DNA of 64,000 bases from NCBI GenBank assembly GCA_009773315.1, contig WRPE01000004.1, positions 1 to 64,000 of the forward strand, in the 5' to 3' direction. The translations under genes and the position numbers were made by a program. The notes below the pieces were generated by a model. It was not told the DNA's origin, made no database searches, and saw only the letters and a list, made by a program, of their open reading frames with translations. The first letter of the stretch is position 1. The number at the start of each line of letters is the position of its first letter. Shown in pieces: positions 15,838 to 24,627 of the stretch. The stretch is from Syntrophaceae bacterium. Its GTDB lineage: Bacteria > Desulfobacterota > Syntrophia > Syntrophales > Smithellaceae.

Positions 15838-16383
15838 TTAGCCTCGCGCCCCCGGCAAGGGGGTCGGCCTATTCTTAATGTCCAGCATCGTACCCCGGCA
15901 GCCGGAGGCGCCGCACAGGCAGGCATGTTCCTTTTTGACTTTAGGGGTTTTACGACCTTCGATGATGAGACTATAGTCGTAAAAGAGTTCTTCGCCAGGG
16001 TCGATATCGCGCAGGGCTTTGAGAAAGACGCGGTAACCGTCCTGAGAGGCTTCCAGATTCGGTTCGCAGGAGTGATTGATCCACTTAGCGGAGTTGCCAT
16101 TATATTTGGCGTCGATGACATGGCCTTCATCCAAATGAAAGTAAAAAGTGTGGTTGGGCTGGCTGGGGTCGTGGGGGTGGCGGGCCTGGGCCTTGCGCCA
16201 GGTGATGATCTCGCCCTGGTACTCCAACACCCTGTCGCCGGCCTTGATGGGGCGGAGAGCATAAACGCCCTTGCCGTGAACACCCGATTCGCGCACCTGT
16301 GTGCGACGGCCACCGGTCGACTGGCCCCAACTGCGATGGGTCTTCCGGTCGGCGGATTTGAATCTGTTTTTGGCTTGCGTCAT
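15838..16383 (-). CDS. SET-domain protein lysine methyltransferase-like
   Basis: This 181-residue protein has a compact SET domain of eukaryote-like appearance: GVHGKGVYALRPIKAGDRVLEY (about 34-55), NHTFYFHLDEGHVIDAKYNGNSAKWINHSCEPNL (NHSC pseudo-knot residues 103-106), and GEELFYDYS (130-138). A post-SET Cys cluster follows, C155-x-C157-x4-C162, which with C106 would bind one Zn. All residues expected for AdoMet binding and catalysis (NH and the Tyr in FYDY) are present. The N-terminal 25 residues are basic. Bacterial SET proteins occur sporadically and some methylate ribosomal or histone-like proteins; the substrate here is unknown. It stands alone between the RluA gene and an acyl-CoA ligase. 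Confidence 0.85.
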   Translation of the reverse strand: MTQAKNRFKSADRKTHRSWGQSTGGRRTQVRESGVHGKGVYALRPIKAGDRVLEYQGEIITWRKAQARHPHDPSQPNHTFYFHLDEGHVIDAKYNGNSAKWINHSCEPNLEASQDGYRVFLKALRDIDPGEELFYDYSLIIEGRKTPKVKKEHACLCGASGCRGTMLDIKNRPTPLPGARG

Positions 16384-16666
16384 TTGATCAAAACTTTCAC
16401 AGACAACAGAGATTATCTTTTATTGATGGCCGTCTTATGCTAATATACCAGCCAACTGACTCAACTGGACCAGGATATTTCACACGTCCAAAAACCATCA
16501 GACGGCTGACTGTAACACGCAAGCCCGGATAAGCAACTGATTTCTCTTTTGTACATGCAATAAAATGAAATTTATTAAGAACAACGATACTGTAATTGAT
16601 TAACATATTCACGCAAAGTTCATAACAAACACCATTAATCACATGTTGATGAAAAAGGAGGCGACC

Positions 16667-18169
16667 ATGAATATTGCAAAACTCAACGAAGACAGGTGTC
16701 TTGAAAATCCAGATTTGATCAAAATCATTTACGAAGATCGTCAAATATCCAATAGGGAGATTGTCCGCGAGGGAAGAAAGCTGGTCGCCACTCTGAAGAA
16801 TCTGGGGGTAAAACGCGGCGACCGGATCATTGTGCAAGCGCCAAATTGCCCGGAGGTTTTATATGCTTTTTCCGCCGCATGGAGGCTGGGCGCCGTGATC
16901 GTTCCCATCAACCATATGATCGGCGAGGAAGAAACCGCTCACATCTATAAGGACTCCGGTGCAAAAATCGTCATCAGCAGCAAAATTTATCTGCCCAAAA
17001 TCCGCGTCTGCCAGGCTAAGGCGCCTGATGTGAAAACGGTCATTCTCCTCGAAAAAGAAGCGGAGGAAGGAACCTTCTCCTACCATTCGCTTGTGGACCA
17101 AAGCCTGGAAGATCCCGCCATTGTGGACACGGGCGATGATGACATCGCCGCCCTGATTTACACCGCAGGCACCACCGGTAAGGCCAAGGGCGTCATTCAC
17201 ACTCACGGCACGCTTTACGCAAACGCCGCTATGCAGCATCAGACTGTTCCATCCACGGACGGCATGACCTATATCAGCATCCTGCCGCTTTGCCATTCCT
17301 ACGGCATTGCATCGACCAACATGGGCCTGTTTCGATCGAACAGAATGGTCCTGCTCAATTCCTTTGACCTGAATGTTATTTTTTCTTCGATTGAAAAGTA
17401 TTCGGCCAACATCCTGGCCGCTGTCCCGACCATGTACGTCTATATGCTGCTGCATCCGGAACCGAAAAAATTCAATTTAAGTTCCATGAAATACTGGATA
17501 TCCGGCGCAGCGCCGCTGGCCGTGGAGACCTGGAACAAGTTCAAGACCATGTACGGTTTTGAGATCATCGAAGGCTGGGGGCTCACCGAAGCCGGCGCCA
17601 ACAACTCCTGCAATCCCTGGAATGGTTTAAAAAAGATCGGGTCCATAGGCCTCCCCATGACCGGCACGGACATGCGTATTATCGATGACTACGGGAAAGA
17701 GCTTCCTGCGGGCGAAAAAGGCGAAATTGTCATCCGCGGACCTCAGATTATGAAGGGATACTGGAATCGGCCCGAAGAAACAGCGCAGGCGATCCGCGAC
17801 GGCTGGCTGCACACGGGAGACGTCGGTTATGTTGACGGCGACGGCTATTTCTGGATCACGGACCGCAAAAAAGATCTGATCATTAAGGGCGGTGAAAACA
17901 TTTCGCCGCGGACCATTGAAGAAGTGCTCTACACGTGCCCGCACGTGTCCGAAGCGGCGGTTGTCGGCGTGAAGGATGAAAAATACGGCGAGGAGATCAA
18001 AGCCTTTGTCGTTCTGCAGCCTGGTGAAAAAGCCACCGCCGACGATATTCTGGCTTTCAGCAAATCCAAACTGACCAACTTCCTGCTGCCCAAATATATC
18101 GTTTTTCTGGAAACCATGCCCAAAAGCCTGGTCGGGAAAATATTAAAAACCGAACTGCGGAAGATGTGA
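16667..18169 (+). CDS. AMP-forming acyl-CoA synthetase (medium/long-chain or aryl acid ligase)
   Basis: This 500-residue ANL-family ligase has a P-loop YTAGTTGKAKG (near residue 168), a GWGLTEAG motif (A5), YWNRPEET, LHTGDVGYVDGDGYFWITDRKKDLIIKGGENI (A7-A8 hinge) and the catalytic C-terminal lysine in SLVGKILKTELRK. It activates a carboxylic acid to acyl-AMP and then acyl-CoA. The ATG at 16667 sits behind AAAAAGGAGGCGACC and is clearly the start. The 283 bases upstream hold no gene. It converges with the ferredoxin-nitroreductase eight bases beyond its stop. Chain length or aromatic preference cannot be read from sequence. Confidence 0.85.
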   Translation: MNIAKLNEDRCLENPDLIKIIYEDRQISNREIVREGRKLVATLKNLGVKRGDRIIVQAPNCPEVLYAFSAAWRLGAVIVPINHMIGEEETAHIYKDSGAKIVISSKIYLPKIRVCQAKAPDVKTVILLEKEAEEGTFSYHSLVDQSLEDPAIVDTGDDDIAALIYTAGTTGKAKGVIHTHGTLYANAAMQHQTVPSTDGMTYISILPLCHSYGIASTNMGLFRSNRMVLLNSFDLNVIFSSIEKYSANILAAVPTMYVYMLLHPEPKKFNLSSMKYWISGAAPLAVETWNKFKTMYGFEIIEGWGLTEAGANNSCNPWNGLKKIGSIGLPMTGTDMRIIDDYGKELPAGEKGEIVIRGPQIMKGYWNRPEETAQAIRDGWLHTGDVGYVDGDGYFWITDRKKDLIIKGGENISPRTIEEVLYTCPHVSEAAVVGVKDEKYGEEIKAFVVLQPGEKATADDILAFSKSKLTNFLLPKYIVFLETMPKSLVGKILKTELRKM

Positions 18170-18177
18170 AGTGAAAA

Positions 18178-19008
18178 TCAGATTTTTTCGTATCTCACTT
18201 TTTTGCGGCTGACGGTTCTGAGATACTTAACATTGGGATGCCCGAAGACCATCATAAAGATGACCGATTCACCCTCCTGAATCCCGACCCTTTGTTTTAA
18301 TTCGGGTGACATAGCAAACACAAATGTTCCAAAACCCATTAAGCAGGCGCCAAGGCCGAGTGCGTTAATCATCAGATCCAGATGACCCGTATTGAAACAG
18401 CCGTCCACCTCGTTACAGGTACGGCTGACAATCAGCAGCGCATTGGGTGCGCCATGGAACAATAAATCCCTCTTTGTTTTCTGATAAACCTGATACCATT
18501 TAATCCAGGTGGATTGGAAATCCAGATACTGATACGGCACCCGCATCGCTTTCTTATCAACATTTTTGACATCAAGCTCTGCCAACGTTTTTAAAGCAAT
18601 CGGCGTAATCTCCTGAAGCGTCTCTTTTGTCAGCACGATATAACGCAGAGGCTGAAAATTCGCGCCCGTTTGCGTGTATCTCCCCATTTCCAGTATGTGG
18701 GCAATATCCGCATCACTCACCGGGTCATCGGTAAACTGACGGATGCTTCGTCGAAATTTAACAAAATTCAGGAGCCGATCCGGCGCAATCCCGAACGTCT
18801 CCGGATTATCATATTCGAGGACCTCGGAAGGATCATAATCGCCAAGCAACGTGACGGCTTTCTCTTTGCATACCGCGGTACAGTGTCCGCATTCCAGACA
18901 CCATTTGCCGGGAACGGCCTTCCCGTCTTTGATGGTAATAGAAAAGATATTACAATCCGCAGCGCAGGTACCACATCCAATGCACTTCTCTACATCAACT
19001 TTTACCAT
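18178..19008 (-). CDS. Ferredoxin-nitroreductase fusion
   Basis: This 276-residue protein has two 4Fe-4S motifs at the N-terminus (CIGCGTCAADC at 9-19; CLECGHCTAVC at 37-47) followed by an FMN nitroreductase domain from about residue 80: FRRSIRQFTDDPV (FMN phosphate-binding Arg pair), GRYTQTGANFQPLRYIVL, and LGLGACLMGFG near 235. This fused type uses ferredoxin-derived electrons on an unknown substrate. It is the last gene of a minus-strand run that starts with the Fe-S/winged-helix protein (21664) and the CoA-binding protein (20509), with a 55-base gap. A role in acyl-CoA or nitro/quinone redox is possible; no specific claim is made. Confidence 0.85.
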   Translation of the reverse strand: MVKVDVEKCIGCGTCAADCNIFSITIKDGKAVPGKWCLECGHCTAVCKEKAVTLLGDYDPSEVLEYDNPETFGIAPDRLLNFVKFRRSIRQFTDDPVSDADIAHILEMGRYTQTGANFQPLRYIVLTKETLQEITPIALKTLAELDVKNVDKKAMRVPYQYLDFQSTWIKWYQVYQKTKRDLLFHGAPNALLIVSRTCNEVDGCFNTGHLDLMINALGLGACLMGFGTFVFAMSPELKQRVGIQEGESVIFMMVFGHPNVKYLRTVSRKKVRYEKI

Positions 19009-19063
19009 GATTATTCTCCACTAATATTTCAAATCGTAAGTCAAATACAGACCCCTTTTCCTG

Positions 19064-20509
19064 CTACGTCGCAGGAACCGCTGCTTTGTGTTTTTTATGG
19101 TAGCCCGCAAACTTGCTCAACGCCAGGGCCGCCCGTTGTATCGAGGGGAAGACGGCAATCCCTGCCGCCGCTAAATCCTTGGCGGCATCAAGGGCAAGCT
19201 TCCGCATCTCCGTGGAACTAAAGCTGTGCAGGATAACCGCCAGCGGTTTGTTCATCTCCTTTTTGATTTGACTGATTAACTGGAGATACACGCCTATCAT
19301 CAACTCCTTTTCCTGGATGGAAATCAGGCCGAAGTGGTCAAACGCCACGTGGATGACGAGCAGATCCGCTTCTTCACTCTGGTCAAGTGTTTTCATTGTC
19401 TTGAAAAAATTTTTAGGACTTTCAAAGTTGTTGAGGTCGATGGGATTTTTAAAAATTCTGCCGGCTTCGGAAGAAAACAATTCAATCAGGCTTTGCCGCA
19501 GCTTGTCGCTTAACCTGGGAAGCACCAGCCCTGCATGGGTAAATTCATCCGCCAGGAGAACACTGGCGCCACCTCCAATGCCGATAATCACAATCTTGTT
19601 TCCCGTGGGAACCTGCATATGCTGAAAGGCCAGAGTGATGTCCATCATTTCTTCGATGCTGCCGGCGCGAATGGCCCCTGCCTGCTTAAGTACGCCGTCC
19701 CATACGTGATCGGAACCGGCCAGGGCCGTTGTATGCGATATCGCCGCCTCGGCTCCTGATGCGGATGTGCCAACTTTTAATATGATGGTTGGTTTGGTCT
19801 TTGCGGCTGTTTTCAGAGCTTTGAAAAATCGGGGTCCTTGTCTGATGCCTTCGATGTAGGCGGTGATGATTTTTGTCTCTTCATCGTGTGCCAGATATTC
19901 CAGGTAATCCGATTCGTTCAGATCGGCGCCATTCCCCATACTGATGACCTTACTGAAAAACACGCCTCTGCTGTTGCCCTCCTGCACGCAGTGCGCGGCA
20001 TTGCCCCCGCTCTGAGAGATCATGGCAACCGGGCCGCTTACCTTTTCAAAGTCAGCATTAAAAGAAAGGCCGCCCCCGGGGCAATAAAGGCCCAGGCAAT
20101 TTGGTCCGATCACACGGATTCCACCGGCTTTTGCTCTGGCCATGATATCCGCCTGCAAGCGCTTGCCTTCAACATTTTCAATCTCACTGAAACCCGAGGT
20201 AAAGAAATGGATAGCCCGGACGCCTTTTTGGGCCGCATCGGCCACAAGTTGCGGCGTATAAGGGGCGGGAATGGCGGAAATAATAAAATCGACTTTATCC
20301 GGAATATCTTTCACGCTTTTATAGATGGTCATCCCCATGATCTCGCCGCCGGTGGGATTCATCGGATAGACCTTTCCTTTGAATCCGAATTGCATCAGGC
20401 CTTCCAGGTACTTCAGACCAGCATTGAATTGTTTGACCTTCTCCGACACACCGGCAATAGCGATTGTTTGGGGATGGAATAAGAAATCGAGATTTTCCGC
20501 AGTCTTCAT
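19064..20509 (-). CDS. ADP-forming acyl-CoA synthetase alpha-type protein (CoA-binding)
   Basis: This 481-residue protein has the Rossmann loop IAIAGVSEKVKQFN, MNPTGGEIMG, VIGPNCLGLYCPGGG and AMISQSGGNA, with the phosphohistidine block ISHTTALAGSD near residue 262. The succinyl-CoA-ligase-like domain follows, with IGIGGGASVLLADEF. No ATP-grasp domain is present. The ATG at 20509 is preferred because GGAAGG lies 9 bases upstream; the ATG at 20518 is too close to it. It is the middle gene of a probable minus-strand operon with the Fe-S/winged-helix protein upstream and the ferredoxin-nitroreductase downstream. Confidence 0.75.
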   Translation of the reverse strand: MKTAENLDFLFHPQTIAIAGVSEKVKQFNAGLKYLEGLMQFGFKGKVYPMNPTGGEIMGMTIYKSVKDIPDKVDFIISAIPAPYTPQLVADAAQKGVRAIHFFTSGFSEIENVEGKRLQADIMARAKAGGIRVIGPNCLGLYCPGGGLSFNADFEKVSGPVAMISQSGGNAAHCVQEGNSRGVFFSKVISMGNGADLNESDYLEYLAHDEETKIITAYIEGIRQGPRFFKALKTAAKTKPTIILKVGTSASGAEAAISHTTALAGSDHVWDGVLKQAGAIRAGSIEEMMDITLAFQHMQVPTGNKIVIIGIGGGASVLLADEFTHAGLVLPRLSDKLRQSLIELFSSEAGRIFKNPIDLNNFESPKNFFKTMKTLDQSEEADLLVIHVAFDHFGLISIQEKELMIGVYLQLISQIKKEMNKPLAVILHSFSSTEMRKLALDAAKDLAAAGIAVFPSIQRAALALSKFAGYHKKHKAAVPAT

Positions 20510-20586
20510 GGCAAGCATCCTTCCTTATTTAAAAGAAAATTCCGTTAACGATATCATGGCGATCGCTCCATTATCATTATTAGGTG

Positions 20587-20615
20587 AATAGGGACAGCTG
20601 TATGAGCTCCCTATT
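20587..20615. other. Stem-loop in the 20510-20671 gap
   Basis: AATAGGGACAGCT (20587-20599) pairs with AGCTCCCTATT (20605-20615) around a 5-base loop with a small bulge. It lies between the Fe-S protein stop at 20672 and the CoA-binding gene start at 20509. It has no long U-tract in the minus direction, so a processing or attenuating hairpin is as likely as a terminator. Confidence 0.5.
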
Positions 20616-20671
20616 TTGGGTGATCAAATGTCAAGAGTAAAAATTTGACCTCTATTACACTTTTATCCCTC

Positions 20672-21664
20672 TCAAATCGGAACAAAATCGGATGGTCGAA
20701 CCTCTTTAAGCTTTAGGGCTTCCGTCGGGCAGACGACTGTACAAGCACCGCATCCCAGGCACTTTTCAGGATCTACGACGGTCAGATCATCCTTCATGGA
20801 AAGAGCGTCAAAAAAACATCGGTCCACACACGTTTCGCATCCACTGCAAAGATCGGCATGGACAAAAGCCTCGAAACGGCTGGGCGCCACCCATTTCTTT
20901 GGTCCCTTCATAATGGCCCAGTTCAGGCAGCAATCATTGCAGCAATTGCAGATGACGTGGCCTACGGTCTGGCGATTATCAACAACATGCACCAGCCCTT
21001 CCTCCCGGCACTTTTTCAGAATTTCGACAGCTTCGCTTTTGGACAACGCCCGTCCCGTGCCTCGTTCGATATTGTATTCAGCGGCGCGATCGACCTGCAT
21101 GCAGACTTCCAGCGGTTTTTTACAATTTCCAGAAATCACGCGGCAGGAACAATTTGTAACGGAAAGCGTCTTCGCATCCTCGATAATCTTGACGACATCG
21201 TCATAGGCAAGAATCTGTGATTGCGGTTCGACACTTTCATTGACGGGGACAACCCGCATGATGGAACCGGGCAGAAAATCCATAATCACCTGACCGTAAG
21301 CCGGCCATTCTTTTTCCATGTAATCTTTCCAGAGGTCCAGCACATGCCGGGATATTCCCGGGGTCAGGCTGGTGGAATCGTGCATTTGTGGAATTGATTT
21401 TACCCGATAGAATTTCTTTTCACCGCCCTTTGTGGCTTTAAAGATCAACCCGCGGTGGAATAAGGAATCCATCATCGTCATGATTGCATCCCTGGACAAC
21501 CCGGACTTTTCCGCTAATTCTTCTGCAGTTGCCGGTGGGGTCGCCAAGAGCATGACCTTTGCCTCATCATCATTGACCAAGGCTTCAAAGATCTTTGGAA
21601 CCAGCGGCGACTCTCCCGCCCCAACGGCTTGGGCCAGTTTCTTACACAATGTCATGTCCACCAT
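20672..21664 (-). CDS. Winged-helix/Cys-rich/ferredoxin Fe-S protein (paralogue of 47876-48934)
   Basis: This is a 330-residue protein. An N-terminal winged helix (about 15-95: TAEELAEKSGLSRDAIMTMMDSLFHRGLI) is followed by a central Cys-rich part with NCSCRVISGNC and VCMQVDRAAEY. Then comes VGHVICNCCNDCCLNW, a CNCCxxCC run, and finally two 4Fe-4S motifs (CSGCETCVDRC; CLGCGACTVVC). The winged helix would read a transcriptional or protein-recognition role, while the ferredoxin part would carry electrons. The same architecture recurs at 47876-48934. GGAGG sits 10 bases upstream of the ATG. It begins the minus-strand run with a CoA-binding protein and ferredoxin-nitroreductase. Function is unknown. 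Confidence 0.7.
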   Translation of the reverse strand: MVDMTLCKKLAQAVGAGESPLVPKIFEALVNDDEAKVMLLATPPATAEELAEKSGLSRDAIMTMMDSLFHRGLIFKATKGGEKKFYRVKSIPQMHDSTSLTPGISRHVLDLWKDYMEKEWPAYGQVIMDFLPGSIMRVVPVNESVEPQSQILAYDDVVKIIEDAKTLSVTNCSCRVISGNCKKPLEVCMQVDRAAEYNIERGTGRALSKSEAVEILKKCREEGLVHVVDNRQTVGHVICNCCNDCCLNWAIMKGPKKWVAPSRFEAFVHADLCSGCETCVDRCFFDALSMKDDLTVVDPEKCLGCGACTVVCPTEALKLKEVRPSDFVPI

Positions 21665-21787
21665 ATTAACAGATCCTCCGTTTCAAAGAATTGTGGAAAG
21701 TATCGGGAAAAATATCTTTCATGTCAAGAACAAACAGACGATGACTTGACTCTTTTTTCCCTTAATATTGATGAATAAAATATAAAC

Positions 21788-22261
21788 TTACTTCTTCTTT
21801 TTAGATGGTTTCTGGGGGGTTATACAAGCATTCTGATATAATCGTTCTCCTCCGCTGTTGGGTATAATACTTTCCCATTCACTCTTGTTATATCTATAAC
21901 GGTCCAACACCTTTCCATTCTTGTCAAAATCGATAAACTCTTCCATCAGGATCCGTTTATTCTTACAATCAATATTCCACAAAACAGTTTCGTGGTGATA
22001 GTTTTGGTATTTGATGGATTTTTCTAAATCATATTTCTTCACTTCTTCAACCCTCTTTTTCCTGGTGTCATCCGTCATAGTCTTATATGTCCAAACCAAT
22101 AGAATGTCAGATGATTTCGTGATAATTTTTTTATTGTAATATGAATTATATTGAAGAGGCGCCCAGATTTTAGGATTTGGTTGTTCTGCAAAACAGATGA
22201 GTGGAAGCGAAACAATGATCATTATCAATAGTATGAACAGTAATTGGAATTTATATTTCAT
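21788..22261 (-). CDS. Exported protein, surface-adhesin-protein-E-like
   Basis: This 157-residue protein has a signal peptide: MKYKFQLLFILLIMIIVSL then PLICFAE. The mature part carries YYNKKIITKSSDILLVWTYKTMTD, WNIDCKNKRILMEEFIDFD.NGKVL, EWESIIPNSGGERLYQNAC. This is the W-(N/x)-(I/x)-x-C, D-xxGKV, E-W-x-x-I-xPxSxxExLY-x-x-C pattern of small periplasmic or surface proteins often labelled surface-adhesin protein E. Two Cys are likely disulphide bonded. The ATG at 22261 puts the signal at the N-terminus. AT-rich DNA contrasts with the gene upstream on the same strand (22307). No function is known. Confidence 0.55.
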   Translation of the reverse strand: MKYKFQLLFILLIMIIVSLPLICFAEQPNPKIWAPLQYNSYYNKKIITKSSDILLVWTYKTMTDDTRKKRVEEVKKYDLEKSIKYQNYHHETVLWNIDCKNKRILMEEFIDFDKNGKVLDRYRYNKSEWESIIPNSGGERLYQNACITPQKPSKKKK

Positions 22262-22306
22262 AAGTCCTCTTTTACAACAAGAATACCCCTTAAAATCAAA
22301 AATCAT

Positions 22307-23773
22307 TTAAGATATCGGGGACGCCCTTTGCACACGGTTGCGGCGCTCTGAGTATCGACATAGATTGGCAACGGCTTTGACCGTTGCGTCCAGAGTGGCA
22401 TACACGGGAAAGCCTCTTTCGGTGAAAGTTTTTTTGAGAAGAAGATTGTAATGCCTGTCTTCCTCATCTTCCAGATAAGGATCCAGCGAAACCGTGACCA
22501 TTACCGGTTTATGTTCCTTCTGACGGACTTGTTCGCAGCCTTCGACCATCAACTCGATAAGCCGCTTCATATGATCATCAATGCCTTGTCCCAGGATGCG
22601 CCGCAGGTAACGAAACTGATCGAATTGGAAGACCAGGGTATGAATTCCGCGGTCGGCGCCGACAATCCTGATAATGTCGGCGATGTTTCCCGTCGGCCCG
22701 ACATTATAATAAATGGGCCAGGCGTCCAGGGGATTGCTAATGTTGGTTCCGGCCGCGGGAACCAAGGTGCGAAGGGCCTCGACAGTTTCCGGAGAAAACC
22801 GGGGCACATCAATATCAGCTTTCAGGCACATATCCGTCTGGATAACACTGAAGCCGCCGGAGTTGGTAATGAGCGCCATGGCCCGCCCGGAGGGGAGCGG
22901 CGAGGTATCAAAGGCCATCAGGGCGCCTACCATTTCATCGAAATTTTCCACCTGCAGGGCGCCGCTCTGCCTGAAGACGGCGCGCCAGATATCCGGTGAC
23001 CCGGCCAGGGCCGCCGTATGGGAGGCTGCCGCCCGCATGCCCTGCACCGTCATCCCGCCTTTGATGGCGATCACAGGCTTTTTTGCCGCTGCGCGGGTCA
23101 AGGCGGCTTTCAGGCGTGAACCGTTTTTGGTTCCTTCGATGTAAAAGGCGATAAGTTTGGTGTCTTCGTCATCTGCCAGATATTCCAGAAAATCGGCCCC
23201 GTCCAGATCGGCAGCGTTGCCGTAACTGATCACCTTGCTGAACCGGAGATTTTTCGTATTGGCAAAATAAGAGAAGGATTCGGCAAAACTGCCGCTCTGG
23301 GCGACAACGCCGATGTGCCCCTCCTCGGTAGGGGCTTCCGGTACGATGGACAGGCCCGACCTGGGACAGTAAACACCGAAGCAATTGGGACCGATAAGCC
23401 GGATCTTGCCTTTCGCCAGTTTTTTCAATTCCTCCTCCTGCCGGATTCTTTCCGGAAGGCCCGTTTCACTGAAGCCTGCCGTGAAAATCTGAGCAACCTT
23501 GACGCCTTTGAGGATGCACTGCTCCATGACCTGCGGGAGATATGCGGCAGAGACGCCGATAATGGCGTAATCGATTTCCGCTTCAACATCTAGGATGCTC
23601 GGGTAGCATTTTTTGCCCAGCAGTTCCGTATATTTGGGGTTCACGAGATACAGGTGTTCCTTCATTTTTGTTTTCATGTGCGTCTGCGTTGCCAGGTCAA
23701 AAGGAGATGCCCCGATAATCGCTACGGCGCGAGGATTAAATATGTAGTCAAACACATTGGCTCCTGTTTCCAT
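22307..23773 (-). CDS. ADP-forming acyl-CoA synthetase alpha-type protein (CoA-binding)
   Basis: This 488-residue protein opens METGANVFDYIFNPRAVAIIGASPF with the CoA-binding Rossmann loop. LIGPNCFGVYCPRSG, VVAQSGSFAES and the phosphohistidine block ASHTAALAGSPD (near residue 260) follow; ALITNSGGFSVIQTD marks the ligase domain. It has no ATP-grasp domain. The ATG at 23773 follows CAGGGGGTCAT; the frame to 23845 lacks a ribosome site and is rejected. It is a close architectural sister of the genes at 12954 and 20509. Like them, it needs a beta-type partner that is not in its operon. Confidence 0.75.
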   Translation of the reverse strand: METGANVFDYIFNPRAVAIIGASPFDLATQTHMKTKMKEHLYLVNPKYTELLGKKCYPSILDVEAEIDYAIIGVSAAYLPQVMEQCILKGVKVAQIFTAGFSETGLPERIRQEEELKKLAKGKIRLIGPNCFGVYCPRSGLSIVPEAPTEEGHIGVVAQSGSFAESFSYFANTKNLRFSKVISYGNAADLDGADFLEYLADDEDTKLIAFYIEGTKNGSRLKAALTRAAAKKPVIAIKGGMTVQGMRAAASHTAALAGSPDIWRAVFRQSGALQVENFDEMVGALMAFDTSPLPSGRAMALITNSGGFSVIQTDMCLKADIDVPRFSPETVEALRTLVPAAGTNISNPLDAWPIYYNVGPTGNIADIIRIVGADRGIHTLVFQFDQFRYLRRILGQGIDDHMKRLIELMVEGCEQVRQKEHKPVMVTVSLDPYLEDEEDRHYNLLLKKTFTERGFPVYATLDATVKAVANLCRYSERRNRVQRASPIS

Positions 23774-23949
23774 ATGACCCCCTGAAGGAACGTAGATGCG
23801 ATTTTTCATATCACAAGTCACTGAACAACCGTAGGATAAAAACAACCCTCGGCATTATTCAAATACTGTAGAATCCTGACTTAATATGTGGTACAAATTT
23901 CACGGAAGGCAAGTTAAAGCTTGCCGGATTGAGTAAGCGGGGAAAAGAC

Positions 23950-24627
23950 ATGATCCGAGCTGTATTGATTGCTGTGATACTCAGTGTTTCTGCGACGGTT
24001 GGCGCACAACTGCCGCCGTCCGCGCTCGATGTCTCCACCGGACCCATTGACCGTATCATCAAGACGCCGAAGACAGCCGAATGGGAAGGAGAGTGGGTGT
24101 CCGTTTCCTCACAGATCGATTATCTGGACCGGCTGGGGGTCTTTCAAAAGGCAGCGGCCGCGGCAAAAGGGCCTGCCGCTGACGATATCAGGCGGGCATT
24201 TCTGAGGCGATTCAGCTCGGATATGGGAAGGGTCAGAATTGCCGCGGGACGCTTCACCTTTCTTTCGCCTGACGGTTCAATCGTTATCGGCGCCGCGCAA
24301 TACGCCTATGCCGGATTTGTGGAAAAGATGAGCGAGGGCCGGGAAATTCAGTGGCACAGGTTCACCCTCACCGGCGGTTTGAATAAGTATCCGGTACTGG
24401 TCTGTTCAGAACCGTATGGCGTTTTGGGCCAATGGATGATTGTTCATGGCGATTCAGTCGTCGGGATGAAAGCCGGACGCTACGATTCGATGGAGGAGCA
24501 GGCCATGATGCTTCCCGCCGATCTCTCTGCCGAGGCCCTGGGCAACGCCCTGGACACACCCGAGTTTGTATCCTTCCTCCTGTCGCTGCCGATCTCGAAA
24601 AAGAACGAAGGGAGGGGGGGACCGTGA
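23950..24627 (+). CDS. Exported protein, ZinT-like metal-binding (tentative)
   Basis: This 225-residue protein has a signal peptide, MIRAVLIAVILSVSATVGAQ, then WEGEWVSVSSQIDYLDRLGVFQKAAAAA. That recalls the WDGxWxSvxxxL...GxL opening of ZinT/AdcA C-terminal zinc-binding proteins. GSIVIGAAQYAYAG and the following GQWMIVHGDS fit the later beta-barrel, but the His ligands cannot be assigned. The start at 23950 has GGGGAAAAGAC upstream. The next gene starts in a GTGA overlap with its stop, so the two are coupled. The ZinT link is a weak resemblance; a lipocalin-like protein of unknown ligand is equally fair. Confidence 0.4.
   Translation: MIRAVLIAVILSVSATVGAQLPPSALDVSTGPIDRIIKTPKTAEWEGEWVSVSSQIDYLDRLGVFQKAAAAAKGPAADDIRRAFLRRFSSDMGRVRIAAGRFTFLSPDGSIVIGAAQYAYAGFVEKMSEGREIQWHRFTLTGGLNKYPVLVCSEPYGVLGQWMIVHGDSVVGMKAGRYDSMEEQAMMLPADLSAEALGNALDTPEFVSFLLSLPISKKNEGRGGP

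Noticed and set aside
24432-24623. Upstream extension of the VPS62-like protein
   Set aside because: It overlaps the end of the preceding gene in another frame and gives an Arg-rich segment with no signal peptide. The GTG at 24624 has a ribosome site.
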